60,804 nt of DNA from a virus: positions 1 to 60,804 of IMG/VR virus record IMGVR_UViG_3300036760_000364; one strand, 5' to 3'. This document shows positions 29,105-38,918 of this stretch, one piece after another (position 1 is the first letter of the stretch; each line of letters opens with the position of its first letter). The notes under the pieces are model-generated. The model made no database searches, was not told where the DNA came from, and saw nothing but the letters and a program-made list of their open reading frames with translations. Both the position numbers and the translations under genes were made by a program.

Positions 29105-30109
29105 ATGGCAAAAAAGGCAAAGACAGCAGATGAATTAATGAAAGAGGCAGAGGCTTTGCAGAAAGCCGAAGCTCCTGAGTTGTATCAGGATGAACCCACG
29201 ACTTCTGCACCCGAACCAGGTGCGGCTCCTGCGGTTGAACCTGAAACACCTCCTGAGACACCTCCTGAGCCGGAACCACCCGCCCCAAAAGAGACTCCTC
29301 CTCCCGTTGAGGATCTTGAGGCTCTCAGGGCTAAATTGAAAGCGGTTGAAGACGAACTCGCAAAAGAGAAATCCGCACGACGGTTTCTCAGCGACCGGGA
29401 TAAGAAACTCAACCAGGCACATGATGAAATCGAGGGCTTAAAGAAACGCCTTGCAGAAGTCGAATCTAGGCCCGAACCAAAGCCTGCTCCCGTTGAGGAT
29501 TTAACTCGAAAGAAGCTCGTTGAGAAATATGAGGAAGGCTCCGAGGCAGTACAGATGTACGATACCCTCAAAGCCGAAATCAAATCCATCGATGAACGAA
29601 TCAACACAAGTCTCAAAACCGTCGATGAGAAAGTCAAAACTGTAGATGAACGTGCAATGAACGCAGATGAACGGGCCTTTCTTGGGGAACTCAAATCTAA
29701 AGTCCCCGATTGGGAAGACATCGTGAAGATGCCCGAATTTGTGGATTATTTACAGTTTAATAAGGTTCCGTATACAGAGATCTCCCTGCTGGATCGTCTC
29801 AGAGATGCTGCCGGTGAAAGAGATGTTGAAAACACCGCCAACATCTACAAAGCTTTCAAAGAAACTCTGCCCAAAGCAACATCTGTTCCTTCTGAACCTC
29901 CAACCAAAAAGGACAAGGAAAAACTCCTATCGCCGTCAACAACGCCGAAATCGGAGTCAACACTAACAGAGATAGAATCATTCACGCCGGACGAAATGCA
30001 AAAGCTGCTGATGAAAATCACAGACCTCAAATCGAAAGGGCGACTCAAGGAAGCTGCAACCCTCGAAGCTAAAAAGGATGCCTTTCTTGAATCCCTTGGA
30101 ACATTTTAG
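29105..30109 (+). CDS. Scaffold protein candidate
   Basis: 334 residues, highly charged. A Pro/Glu-rich N-terminus (about 25-75), a long coiled coil (about 75-200) and a helical C-terminus with KGRLKEAATLEAKKDAF. This composition and the position directly before the coat gene are what phage scaffolding proteins show; they direct coat assembly and are then released or cleaved. Strand-specific shadow frames opposite it are by-products of its composition. CAAGGAGAACAAA precedes the ATG. Confidence 0.75.
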   Translation: MAKKAKTADELMKEAEALQKAEAPELYQDEPTTSAPEPGAAPAVEPETPPETPPEPEPPAPKETPPPVEDLEALRAKLKAVEDELAKEKSARRFLSDRDKKLNQAHDEIEGLKKRLAEVESRPEPKPAPVEDLTRKKLVEKYEEGSEAVQMYDTLKAEIKSIDERINTSLKTVDEKVKTVDERAMNADERAFLGELKSKVPDWEDIVKMPEFVDYLQFNKVPYTEISLLDRLRDAAGERDVENTANIYKAFKETLPKATSVPSEPPTKKDKEKLLSPSTTPKSESTLTEIESFTPDEMQKLLMKITDLKSKGRLKEAATLEAKKDAFLESLGTF

Positions 30110-30142
30110 CGCTTTCCTCCGGTAATATAGGAGGCTTTTAAT

Positions 30143-31087
30143 ATGCCTGTGGGTAACGCAAGTGGCTATCCAAATTATGCCTATGAGGGATTAAGTAAAC
30201 TTATCCCGATATTGTGGGCTGCGGATGCCCGAGAGAAGTTTTACGCCTCAACGTGTTTACCTGATATAACAAATCAGAACATTTTGGGTGCGGCTGAAAT
30301 TAAGAACATGGGAGACAGAATATGGATCAACACTGTTCCCGATGTTCCGATTAATGACTACGTTAGAGGGGAACTTCTGAACGTAGACTATCTTGAATCC
30401 CCTGCGATTGAAATGACCGTAGATTATGCGAAACAGTTTAATTTTGCTGTTGATGAGATTGACCTCAAACAGGTTAAAATCAAGGACTGGATTTCAAGAT
30501 ACGCTGAAGATGCAAACAAGCAGATGAAGATTCACATCGAGACGAAAGTACTTGCAGGAATCTACGGAGGTGTAGATGCTGCCAATACCGGCTTGACTGC
30601 TGGAAAGATATCGGCGAATATCAATCTTGGTACAGTCGCTTCACCGTTGACTCTTACCAAATCGAACGTCCTCAGCAAAATCATCCAGTGCAGTCAGGTT
30701 CTTGGCGAGCAGAACATTCCCAAAGACGGACAGTGGTGGATGGTAATTCCTGAAGCCATGTCAACCGTTCTTCAGGACTCAGATCTCAAGAACGTCAGTA
30801 TGACTGGAGATTCGTCATCCGTCATGAGAAACAAGGGGCTGCTTGGTGAGATAAGCAGGTTCAAACTCTATGAGAGCAACCTGCTTCCAATGGAATCAGA
30901 CGGGTCGTATCATATTCTATTTGGTCACAGAATGGCAATATGGTTCGTATCCCAGTACACCAAGGTCAAAATGTATGAACCCGAAAGAGGATTCGCTCAG
31001 GCCATGAAGGGACTCAATGTGTATGGTTATGGTGTCCTTCAGCCGACAGCAATGGGGCAGATGGTTGCATCCATCAGCTACTCATAA
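30143..31087 (+). CDS. Major capsid protein
   Basis: 314 residues, next to the scaffold. Visible HK97-fold-type features include the N-arm (YPNYAYEGLSKLIPILWA), a helical region with RYAEDANKQMKIHIETKVLAGIYGG, and WWMVIPEAM followed by LFGHRMAIWFVSQ and a final GLNVYGYGVLQPTAMGQM. This fits the coat proteins of P22/T7-like and many metagenomic podoviruses. GGAGGCTTTTAAT precedes the ATG. Abundant expression expected. Confidence 0.85.
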   Translation: MPVGNASGYPNYAYEGLSKLIPILWAADAREKFYASTCLPDITNQNILGAAEIKNMGDRIWINTVPDVPINDYVRGELLNVDYLESPAIEMTVDYAKQFNFAVDEIDLKQVKIKDWISRYAEDANKQMKIHIETKVLAGIYGGVDAANTGLTAGKISANINLGTVASPLTLTKSNVLSKIIQCSQVLGEQNIPKDGQWWMVIPEAMSTVLQDSDLKNVSMTGDSSSVMRNKGLLGEISRFKLYESNLLPMESDGSYHILFGHRMAIWFVSQYTKVKMYEPERGFAQAMKGLNVYGYGVLQPTAMGQMVASISYS

Positions 31088-31105
31088 GAAAGGAGGTAAT
31101 GAATA

Positions 31106-31582
31106 ATGGCAACTTATAATTTAACCGGAACAACCGTTACCTCTGGTGTACCCTCAACAGCGGGTGAACCCTGGGCAGCGATGCCATTGTATGTGGCGAA
31201 GTCGGGGTTGATTGACCTGTCGGGTTATGCTACAACCGATGGGCAATTGACTGCTGCTGCGGTTTTGCAGGTTCTTTCAGTTCCTGCAAATACCTTGGTA
31301 TTACAGGTAGCGGTTGAGGTAGCCACTGCCGCAGTCGGGACAACCTTAACGGCAAATGTAGGTGATGGAAGCGGTGCTGATAGTTGGAATGCCGCTATCG
31401 ACATCAAAACTGCCGGAACCTATATCTTCTCGACAGTCGGTACAGATGCTTATGCGTCTGCTTCCAACATGGGTAAGTTCTACTCAACAGCCGATACTAT
31501 CGATTTAACAATCGGAACTTCGACTGCCATCACAGCAGGCCCGAAATTTAGAGTCTTCGCATTATGCGCAGACTATAACTAG
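31106..31582 (+). CDS. Head decoration/fibre-type beta protein (158 aa)
   Basis: AAAGGAGGTAATGAATA site. Thr/Ala-rich beta protein (MATYNLTGTTVTSG...) with strands such as VLQVLSVPANTLVLQVAVEV. Directly after the coat gene, as decoration proteins often are. Virion role inferred from position and composition. Confidence 0.65.
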   Translation: MATYNLTGTTVTSGVPSTAGEPWAAMPLYVAKSGLIDLSGYATTDGQLTAAAVLQVLSVPANTLVLQVAVEVATAAVGTTLTANVGDGSGADSWNAAIDIKTAGTYIFSTVGTDAYASASNMGKFYSTADTIDLTIGTSTAITAGPKFRVFALCADYN

Positions 31583-31591
31583 GAGGTTACT

Positions 31592-32125
31592 ATGGCTTTT
31601 TGGGAAGAACTATCCATAGGATTTCTTAGATGGGCCGGAGCGTACAAGACCAGCACTGTTACAACCCTTGCGGTTAATGGTAATGGAAATGTTACCCTGT
31701 GCTCTGGCTCAAGTGCACCAAGTGGCACTGCGGGGTATGCAATAGGCTGCCTCTTTGTAAACACATCTACAGGGGCAGTTTCTGCTAACACTGGAACCGC
31801 CTCCTCGTGTACATTTACGGCATTGATTGCTAACGCAGCCGGATCGGTAGCCCTGACAAATCTTGCCTCTGGAATAGCTCCATCGCATATTGTGAAATAT
31901 GCAGGGACAGTTACCTGGTCAGGTGGCGGTACATCGAAGGCGCTAACCGTTACAGGAGTTGTCGCATCGGATATTGTGATGGCAACGATTAAAGTGGCTC
32001 CCACACAGGCAGCTTATCTTGTGTCGGTAGCACCAACAACTGACACAATCACCTTCACATTGTCTGCTGCAAATACTTCAAACGATGCTCAGATATCGTA
32101 CACGGTGTTTAGAGCAGCTTCGTAG
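31592..32125 (+). CDS. Virion-associated beta protein (177 aa)
   Basis: GGAGGTTACT before the ATG. Thr/Ser/Ala-rich; segments such as GNVTLCSGSSAPSGTAGYAI and VNTSTGAVSANTG look like the collar or head-fibre proteins with repeated 'TGT' loops seen in phage heads. Role inferred. Confidence 0.65.
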   Translation: MAFWEELSIGFLRWAGAYKTSTVTTLAVNGNGNVTLCSGSSAPSGTAGYAIGCLFVNTSTGAVSANTGTASSCTFTALIANAAGSVALTNLASGIAPSHIVKYAGTVTWSGGGTSKALTVTGVVASDIVMATIKVAPTQAAYLVSVAPTTDTITFTLSAANTSNDAQISYTVFRAAS

Positions 32126-32139
32126 TAGAACTCAAGCTG

Positions 32140-32162
32140 GGGAGGGGCTTTTAGCCTCTCCC
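32140..32162 (+). other. Strong hairpin between virion genes
   Basis: GGGAGGGGCT-TTT-AGCCTCTCCC makes a ten-base-pair stem with one G-T wobble. It is not followed by a T-run, so it is more likely an mRNA-stabilising or processing hairpin (or weak attenuator) downstream of the coat and decoration genes. Confidence 0.6.
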
Positions 32163-32184
32163 TACTTCTTAGAGAGGAGGAAGC

Positions 32185-32532
32185 ATGACACGAATTAAAC
32201 AGGCCTTTAAATTCTCATCGTCAGCTACATCCGCAACGAATGTCATCTCAGAAAATGGAGAGATAACGCAGGTTGTGCTGGTTGTTCCGAATTATACCAA
32301 CACGATAAACACAACCTTGACCATTTATGACCCTGATGGATATGCGCTTTATACAACCGGCACAAAAACACAAAACGCTACTTATGTACTCGCAACTGCA
32401 TTGGCTTCGGAGCTTGAAGATATTCCTGTAGTATTTGGAAGCTATGCAACAGTGACATTGAGCGGGATAACAGGTGACAGCGGAACAGACACCGTAACTG
32501 TAATTTATTACATTAAACGTAACAGGCCATAA
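32185..32532 (+). CDS. Virion-associated beta protein (115 aa)
   Basis: AGAGGAGGAAGC before the ATG. Beta-rich (TQVVLVVPNYTNTINTTLTI) with a final DTVTVIYYIKRN strand. It matches a type of small phage particle protein that ends in a hydrophobic strand; role unknown. Confidence 0.6.
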   Translation: MTRIKQAFKFSSSATSATNVISENGEITQVVLVVPNYTNTINTTLTIYDPDGYALYTTGTKTQNATYVLATALASELEDIPVVFGSYATVTLSGITGDSGTDTVTVIYYIKRNRP

Positions 32533-32534
32533 CG

Positions 32535-33581
32535 ATGTTAATGCAAGCAATAATCGACAGGGTTAGAAAGACCCCTCTCGGAGACACCGAGAAACCATAT
32601 CTCTGGGATGACCCCGAGCTCATAGAGCTCGGTAATGAAACCATCGATGAGTTGTGTGAGGAGACTTTCCTGCTGGTGGATTCTTCGAGTCTTGATATTT
32701 GCCGGCAGTATGTGGGAATCAAGAGTGCCTGGCTTGCACAGGGAACGAATCCCGGAACACTTAAGGTCGTAACGGCGTTTGACTTCTGGAACACCATAAT
32801 TGGAGGAGCCCCCAAAAAATACACCTTCGCTGTGACTGACAACATCGCAATGACCGCTTGCACAACTCAGGCAGTTTCGACTTATTGTCGGTATCTGATT
32901 TCGACAGATTACTTATTTAATATTACTGTTACAAAAGGTGTGGATTCCACGACATCCGCCGGGGCGATTCTACCTGAACTTCCTGCCTGGAATACGCCAA
33001 TTGGTATGTTACTTATAGTAACCGATGCCACACATACCTTTACAAGCGGTACAAACAGTCTTGATGTTGCCGGTATCACCGCAACCTTCGAGTCGAGTCC
33101 TGCAACCTTCAAAACCGATTCACGTGTAATTCGAATTAATGAAGCGCAACTCGATCAGGTACGGGATCCTCTCAGTCTCCTGGACATCTATGAAATGAGC
33201 AGGTTTAACCCTGGCTGGAGAAATCTTGATGCCGGAATGCCATGTATTCTTATCAAAAAGAAGGATCGGGACACCTATCAGGTCTGGCCTCCTGCAAAGT
33301 ATCCCGATAGACTGGTTTTAACGGTTGCTCGAAGACCTCTTACGGCAATCGACCCCTCGAATACATCTGTTGAGCCCGAGATCCCCGCAATGTATCACAA
33401 GCGGTTATTTTCAGGAATCGCATTCCGGGCCTTCCAAAAGCAGGAATCCGATGCTTATAATTCAAGTCAGATAATTGATCAGGAACGCCTATGGCATGAA
33501 GACATCGAAAAGGTCAAACAAACTGAGAACCGACTCAATCAGCGAAATGAGACAAATGTCCTTCCCGGAGGTGCAACCTGA
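32535..33581 (+). CDS. Head-tail adaptor candidate
   Basis: 348 residues. The N-terminal helical part (IIDRVRKTPLGDTEKPYLWD, then ELIELGNETIDELCEE) and C-terminal YPDRLVLTVARRPL...HKRLFSGIAFRAFQK match the split-domain adaptors that bind under the portal ring (gp4/gp6-like), here with a beta insertion (about 75-190). It follows the head genes and precedes a propeller-type protein, as expected in podoviruses. Confidence 0.65.
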   Translation: MLMQAIIDRVRKTPLGDTEKPYLWDDPELIELGNETIDELCEETFLLVDSSSLDICRQYVGIKSAWLAQGTNPGTLKVVTAFDFWNTIIGGAPKKYTFAVTDNIAMTACTTQAVSTYCRYLISTDYLFNITVTKGVDSTTSAGAILPELPAWNTPIGMLLIVTDATHTFTSGTNSLDVAGITATFESSPATFKTDSRVIRINEAQLDQVRDPLSLLDIYEMSRFNPGWRNLDAGMPCILIKKKDRDTYQVWPPAKYPDRLVLTVARRPLTAIDPSNTSVEPEIPAMYHKRLFSGIAFRAFQKQESDAYNSSQIIDQERLWHEDIEKVKQTENRLNQRNETNVLPGGAT

Positions 33582-34585
33582 TGCCAATAACGGGTCAACC
33601 ACGAGATAAAGAGGTTGTTTTAGACTACAGGTTTGTTACAGGGCTTGAAAAGGTCAAAGATCCCTCCAGAGTTGTGGCAACCACTCCTGAAGGGGGTGTA
33701 TCGCCCGTGTATGGCCTTCTAACGGCTCAAAACGTGGATGTTAGTGAAACAGGCTGGCTATCCCGCAGACCGGGGCAAAAAGCCCTTATAAGTGGTTCTC
33801 CGCATAGTATTGCAGCCTGGGAGGACATCTGTTTGTATGCGGAAGGAGTCAACTTAAAGCGTTTGCTTGAAGATTTTTCCACCACAATTACACTTTTTAG
33901 CGGGTTAAGTAGTGGAAATCCGGTTTCATACTGTAAAATCGGGAATGAAATCTATTTTAGTGATGGCGTTACTATTGGAAAAGTCGTAAATGGCACTTAT
34001 TCCGCCCTTCCATCCATAACATTTGGTGTCAGCAAGACCATAACAGTTAATCATTTGCTTACGACTCGTATGACAACCCCTGCTGGGCAGTTTCTTGAGC
34101 GTTATAAGACTCGAATGATGGTTGCAAGTGGGGATAATCTATGGCTTACAGATCCTGGATCGTTTCATCGTGTCCACAAAAAATCCGGTTTTATTCAAAT
34201 GCAGGGGCATATTTCAATGCTTAAAGCAGTACAGGATGGCTTTTTTATAGCAGATGCTTTAGGAATTTACTTCGTCCAGGGGGATTATTTTAAGGTTTTC
34301 AAATGGAATCATAAAGAATCATATAAAGCAATTGCTTATGCGGTATCGAGTCTTATCGCCCATTCCCGAATTGGCGGGGAGATTCCTCCCGGAAAGTATT
34401 TCTTTTTCCTGACGGAACACGGGGTATGTATTGGTGGGGATGGCGGGTACTTTAAGAATCTCACCGAGCGCAAATACCCAGCGATTTCAGCAAAACAGGG
34501 CTGTGCTCTCTTTCGTACAACTATAAAACAGGTTTTTGGGCAGCAACGGTCGATTGACCAAGTTATCTTCGCTACAGAAGATTAA
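33581..34585 (+). CDS. gp10-like tail hub / DNA-stabilisation protein
   Basis: 334 residues. N-terminal AQNVDVSETGWLSRRPGQKA is the typical start of phage beta-propeller proteins of the P22 gp10 kind, which close the portal channel. Repeated blade-like segments include YSDGV-type EIYFSDGVTIGKV, DNLWLTDPG and GIYFVQGDYFKVF. Overlaps the adaptor gene stop (TGATG). Supports a short-tailed virion. Confidence 0.7.
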   Translation: MPITGQPRDKEVVLDYRFVTGLEKVKDPSRVVATTPEGGVSPVYGLLTAQNVDVSETGWLSRRPGQKALISGSPHSIAAWEDICLYAEGVNLKRLLEDFSTTITLFSGLSSGNPVSYCKIGNEIYFSDGVTIGKVVNGTYSALPSITFGVSKTITVNHLLTTRMTTPAGQFLERYKTRMMVASGDNLWLTDPGSFHRVHKKSGFIQMQGHISMLKAVQDGFFIADALGIYFVQGDYFKVFKWNHKESYKAIAYAVSSLIAHSRIGGEIPPGKYFFFLTEHGVCIGGDGGYFKNLTERKYPAISAKQGCALFRTTIKQVFGQQRSIDQVIFATED

Positions 34586-34603
34586 TTAAAAGGAGGATGG
34601 GAA

Positions 34604-35356
34604 ATGTTTAGATATTCAACAGGGGCAGTAGAAAAAATGGCAGGACACCAGACCGTGAAAGAGATGTTTAATGACGGGGTGCTGGTGATTTACTCAGGGG
34701 CACAGCCGGCAACCGCAGATACAGCATACAACGGGATAGAGTTGTGCCGACTTGCTTATGGCGGGACGTTTGTTGCGGGTACGAAGTCAACACGGCAGGT
34801 GAGTACGGTAACCTGTACAGCCGGTACAGCCGCAGATAAGTATATCGTAGTCATCAATGGAACAGCCTATGAGTATGATATGGGTAGTGGGGACACCGCA
34901 ACAATTATCGCCACTGCACTTGCGGCGCTAATCGATGCCGATGATGCTGTTACAGCGGTCAACACGGCAGGTGTAATTGTGGTTAGAGCGAGATTTGGCG
35001 GGGTTGCTTTTACAATAGCCAATACGGGTTCTACGCAGCCAGCCAATGTTGTTATTGCAACTCCGACTGCAAATTCCCGTGCCGCTGGAATCCAGTTTGG
35101 TGCGGCTACTGCAGGAGTGCTGGCACAGGAATCAAACCCCTGGACAGGAACCGCAACTGCTGATGGAACCGCAGCCTGGTTTAGAATCTACGCCAATGCT
35201 GTCGATGCCGGTGGCGCATCTACGACTCTTCCACGAATTGACGGCAATATATCGACAACTTCAGGCGATATGATCTTGAGAACCCTCAACATCATAACTG
35301 GCGATCCACTTTCAATTAGTGGCTCTTCAATAACCTTCCCGACAGTCAGGACGTAA
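34604..35356 (+). CDS. Virion-associated beta protein (250 aa)
   Basis: AAAAGGAGGATGGGAA site. Thr/Ala-rich with repeats like VSTVTCTAGTAADKYIVVIN and FTIANTGSTQPANVVIATPT; the C-terminal half resembles a short tail-fibre or collar domain. Structural by composition and place. Confidence 0.6.
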   Translation: MFRYSTGAVEKMAGHQTVKEMFNDGVLVIYSGAQPATADTAYNGIELCRLAYGGTFVAGTKSTRQVSTVTCTAGTAADKYIVVINGTAYEYDMGSGDTATIIATALAALIDADDAVTAVNTAGVIVVRARFGGVAFTIANTGSTQPANVVIATPTANSRAAGIQFGAATAGVLAQESNPWTGTATADGTAAWFRIYANAVDAGGASTTLPRIDGNISTTSGDMILRTLNIITGDPLSISGSSITFPTVRT

Positions 35357-35370
35357 CCATCGCCCGTGTA

Positions 35371-37026
35371 ATGCTCAGCGGCGACAAGTTTGGTGCGGGC
35401 CACCTAATAGCCCGTGGATACCAGCTTCTTGCCCAAATGAAGAATCAAATGAGCCTTGGGGGGCTTCGGGTCAGTCAGAACTATATAAACTTTATGACTG
35501 ATACCGGAGTCCCCGGATACATTATGCTCAGGTCGAATCAGAATCTCGGAGCGGCGCTGGCACTGGATGAGATTGAGATTTATTATCCGCCGGTTATTAC
35601 ACCACAGGAAGAAGTTATCGCTGGCGGATTATTGTATCTAATCACCATTGCAAATCCTGAATGGTACGAGGAAGGAATGGTTTCCAACGAAGACGTTGAC
35701 CATCTGCCATTATGGAAAATGTATACCTATACTGTTTCTGTTTCAAATAATAAAGTGTACCTCCAACCTTCGACATTACAACTGCAGTGGGATTTATCTG
35801 ATGAATATGGTTTGCAACTTGTTATGCAGGAGGCGGCATCCCGGCATTATGGGGTGCTTTCAACTCGATTCTCTCAAAAAGAGGAAATTGGTTCCATAAA
35901 TCCACTTGCCTGTATGGTTGGATGGAGCATTTATGATCCAGGTATACCTGATTGGAATAACTGGTGGGGGGAGACACAGGTTTATGGCGGACTCGGAGGA
36001 ATTGTTGGATCTAATATGGCTAAGAAGTCTCCAATATCAAAGCTCGATACCAGCCTGAGTGCCAGAAAAAACTATGATGTTGTTGGAGACACTCTGTATA
36101 CCGACTTACGATTTGTGAGAACGCAAAGTGATGCCTTATTCTATCCTCCTCCTAACAGCGGGAATCCCGGAGTGGCGTATTTCAGGGGGATCAAAGAAGC
36201 GTGTAATCCCACCTGGAGATATGTGTATAACTTTAAACTGGATTCCATAGATTCTAATAATAATCATAGTTTAATAGATATAGGAACTGACCAGAATAAC
36301 GGGTTACATGCAGACTATGATAACTGGACATATTTTGTACCCATTATTGCAGTTGCACATGACAAGGCCCTTTATAGGAAGGTTAACCGAACGGCTTCAG
36401 GAGATACTTGTTGGTCAGCAACAATTCATGAAGAACTGAATATCGGGATCGATACTGGACATAAAAATATAGAATCTATTACGCTCACAGAAGGCTTTAA
36501 TCTCACCTCAACGAGTATAGAAGGCCCAGATGAGGTTACATCCGGTACTTCTGCTGACCCAATGATAATCGGTTATGGTCTTGCCGGATGTTCTCAAAGT
36601 GACCAGGCTTGGACAGTCTCAGGTACAGGCGTTACGGTGGATCCAAAAACCGGTGCGGTAACTCTCATTGATGCCTGTGGAACCTTTACAATAACCGGAA
36701 GGTGTATCTCTTGTGGGATTTCCGCAAGTCTTCGGGTAAGGGTTACTTCAGGGCACTGGAATTATACTCCACTTGAAAACTGTGTTGCAACCGGAGTGCA
36801 CGACTGCTTTCCTACTGGAGAGTATTTTGTTTGCTATGTCGGCGGATATAGATATGATCTAGGCACGGATATTTGTTACAGTGATGGGGAAAAAGGTTGT
36901 GCTGGAGTTGGTTTTGACTGTGGGGAATTTCCTCCTTGCGGCTATTATTGTGATGACCTGGGCAGCCCTCCAGGTTATCAAGTAGGGACTGTTGTAGGCT
37001 GGACTAAAAAGGACTGGGTGTGTTAA
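35371..37026 (+). CDS. Large virion protein with Ig-like and Cys-rich C-terminus (551 aa)
   Basis: Residues 1-80 look like a beta-sandwich ending DEIEIYYPPVI. The central part is aromatic and Asn-rich. Residues about 370-455 form a BIg2-like domain (SLTLTEGFNLTS-, TGRCISCGISASLRVRVT), and the last 90 residues hold a dozen cysteines (VGFDCGEFPPCGYYCDDL), unusual for a cytoplasm-assembled virion protein. Possible adhesin. No ribosome site is seen, so it is probably coupled to the gene ending at 35356. Confidence 0.6.
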   Translation: MLSGDKFGAGHLIARGYQLLAQMKNQMSLGGLRVSQNYINFMTDTGVPGYIMLRSNQNLGAALALDEIEIYYPPVITPQEEVIAGGLLYLITIANPEWYEEGMVSNEDVDHLPLWKMYTYTVSVSNNKVYLQPSTLQLQWDLSDEYGLQLVMQEAASRHYGVLSTRFSQKEEIGSINPLACMVGWSIYDPGIPDWNNWWGETQVYGGLGGIVGSNMAKKSPISKLDTSLSARKNYDVVGDTLYTDLRFVRTQSDALFYPPPNSGNPGVAYFRGIKEACNPTWRYVYNFKLDSIDSNNNHSLIDIGTDQNNGLHADYDNWTYFVPIIAVAHDKALYRKVNRTASGDTCWSATIHEELNIGIDTGHKNIESITLTEGFNLTSTSIEGPDEVTSGTSADPMIIGYGLAGCSQSDQAWTVSGTGVTVDPKTGAVTLIDACGTFTITGRCISCGISASLRVRVTSGHWNYTPLENCVATGVHDCFPTGEYFVCYVGGYRYDLGTDICYSDGEKGCAGVGFDCGEFPPCGYYCDDLGSPPGYQVGTVVGWTKKDWVC

Positions 37027-37385
37027 TGCGAATTGAACACTGGAAACCTCTCAAAGCTCTCGAAGGGGATGAATTACCTGATACTGAGTACCGGCTTTAT
37101 AATGGCGAAATTCAAATGCTTGTTTCCAGAAAAGACTTTCCAGAAGGAAGTCAAGAAACTCAGGCAATGCACAGAATGTTGGGCCTTATTCCACCGGGTA
37201 GTCTGTCCAAGCAGAAATGCAAAAAATGCGCCTCCCCGATGCAAGTTTATCCTGTTCCTCAATGTAAAAAAGCAAACCCGCTTGGGTGGAAAGTAAGATT
37301 AGAGTGCCCAGGTTGTGGGGCTGAAGCTTATTCAAAAAATACTATTAATGAGGTAATGAGTGGAAACGCTATACTCTGTGGGTGA
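37026..37385 (+). CDS. Zinc-ribbon protein (119 aa)
   Basis: ATG overlaps the previous stop (TAATG). The C-terminal part has CKKCASPM and CPGCGAEAY around a beta hairpin (VRLE), a classic zinc ribbon. Placed among virion genes; unknown function. Confidence 0.6.
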   Translation: MRIEHWKPLKALEGDELPDTEYRLYNGEIQMLVSRKDFPEGSQETQAMHRMLGLIPPGSLSKQKCKKCASPMQVYPVPQCKKANPLGWKVRLECPGCGAEAYSKNTINEVMSGNAILCG

Positions 37386-37980
37386 ATCTTCGTCGGGGGG
37401 TTACAGGCTCGGTGTAATGATGGCCGATAATCTTAATACCGACAACACCATGATTGTTTTTTTTAATTATACAGAATATTCCATGTCTGGCAGTTATAGT
37501 GTTCCTACGGATGTCGGAAATAATCAGACAGTCGGCACAAAAAGCATTACAGCAACCACGAAATACTATATGGCGTATAAGATAATGAATTCGGAATGGC
37601 GAATTGTTTTCTTGGCCTCCGCTACAAGTCATTCTGCCTACAATTATAAATATATTATAGATATCCCCTTTAAATTCGTTAGAACCGAATTCATAAAAAC
37701 CACCTATTCTGGAAATGCCCTGGATGCAGTATCATGCCAAATAACAGGCGATTTTATTGTTTATACGTATAGAATTTTAAAAACTCTTGTGAATATACAA
37801 ATATTCCCTGGAGTAAAAGATAGAGTTGTCGGGGTGATTCATATTCCAACACAGGCACAGGGGGAGTTTCATTCCCGTGGGGAGAATGATGCCGACGATT
37901 TGAAGATAACAGATGAATCTCCACTTTTAAGCGGGGAACAAAGATGGAAACTTTTAACCGCAATTGGAATAATAGAATAG
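37360..37980 (+). CDS. Virion-associated protein (206 aa)
   Basis: GTG start with AGGTAATGA upstream, overlapping the previous gene by 26 bases. Tyr- and Thr-rich beta protein; ends with GEFHSRGENDADDLKITDES and a short helix. No family recognised; structural by place. Confidence 0.55.
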   Translation: METLYSVGESSSGGYRLGVMMADNLNTDNTMIVFFNYTEYSMSGSYSVPTDVGNNQTVGTKSITATTKYYMAYKIMNSEWRIVFLASATSHSAYNYKYIIDIPFKFVRTEFIKTTYSGNALDAVSCQITGDFIVYTYRILKTLVNIQIFPGVKDRVVGVIHIPTQAQGEFHSRGENDADDLKITDESPLLSGEQRWKLLTAIGIIE

Positions 37981-37993
37981 GGGAGGTATTAGT

Positions 37994-38395
37994 ATGGCAA
38001 ACGTTTTATATGATAAAGCACGAACAGCCTTTGCTGTTGCGCAGCTTAACTGGACTTCAGACACTATCAAAGTAGCTCTGGTTACAAGTGGGTATACTGT
38101 AAATTTGTCCACACATCAATATGTGTCGGATTTGGGAGCAAATATCGTGGCTCGCTCAACTTTGTTGCTTACTCCAACTGTTACAGCGGGTATAGTTGAT
38201 GCCGCAGATATTACAATCCCGGCTGTAACCGGAAGTACAATTGCCTATCTGGTTATTTATAAAGATACCGGAAATGATGCGTCATCTCCGCTTATCGCAT
38301 ATCTGGATACTGTAACCGGACTTCCTATGGCTCCTGCCGGTGGGGATATAATAATTTCTTGGGATAACACAACAAATAAAATATTCAAATTATAA
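37994..38395 (+). CDS. Conserved virion protein (133 aa)
   Basis: MANVLYDKARTAFAVAQLNW followed by IKVALVTSGYTVNLSTHQYVSD is a widely shared N-terminus in phage particle proteins; the rest is beta-rich with AYLVIYKDTG. Found with tail-fibre or head-fibre genes. GGGGAGGTATTAGT precedes the ATG. Confidence 0.7.
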   Translation: MANVLYDKARTAFAVAQLNWTSDTIKVALVTSGYTVNLSTHQYVSDLGANIVARSTLLLTPTVTAGIVDAADITIPAVTGSTIAYLVIYKDTGNDASSPLIAYLDTVTGLPMAPAGGDIIISWDNTTNKIFKL

Positions 38396-38414
38396 CAGAA
38401 GGAGGAGGAAATAA

Positions 38415-38918
38415 ATGTCTACGTTAAAACAAAATCTTGGAACATCTAATGCTCTTACAGTAACAAATCTTGCAAACCTTGCAAGCTCCGCAACGGCTGG
38501 TTGGAAATCCGCACTTGTGGATAATACCACAACGCTGGCATTAGATTACCAGTTGAGTATCATGCTGCCAATGGCAAACACCGCACCGGCGAATGACAAA
38601 CTTGTTTATGTGTATCTTTATGGAGCTTTCTATGATGGAAGTTACTGGAGATACACAGATGGCGGAACCGCAACACCAATCGATGGAACTGAGGGAACAT
38701 ACACCATTGCAAATCCGAACGATCTTATCCTGTTTGCCTCCTTGAATTACACAACTCAATATATGACACTCAATATGGGAGGCCGCTATATTGCACGCGC
38801 CTTCGGTGGAAGGATGCCTGATGGCTGGGGCATTGTTGTTGTGAATTACTCCGGTGCAGCGTTGGCTGCATCAGGACATCAAATTGCTTATAAAGCTCTT
38901 ACGGAGACAATCAGCTAA
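38415..38918 (+). CDS. Virion-associated beta protein (167 aa)
   Basis: GAAGGAGGAGGAAATAA site. MSTLKQNLGTSNALTVTNLA and later DKLVYVYLYGAFYDGSYWRY and NMGGRYIARAFGGRMPDGWG. Proteins of this pattern lie beside the LamG-type gene in related phages. Overlaps the next start (TAATG). Confidence 0.65.
   Translation: MSTLKQNLGTSNALTVTNLANLASSATAGWKSALVDNTTTLALDYQLSIMLPMANTAPANDKLVYVYLYGAFYDGSYWRYTDGGTATPIDGTEGTYTIANPNDLILFASLNYTTQYMTLNMGGRYIARAFGGRMPDGWGIVVVNYSGAALAASGHQIAYKALTETIS

Noticed and set aside
29185-29721. 178-codon Ser/Arg-rich minus-strand frame opposite the scaffold
   Set aside because: Composition is the mirror of the Glu/Pro/Lys-rich scaffold codons; no start signal.
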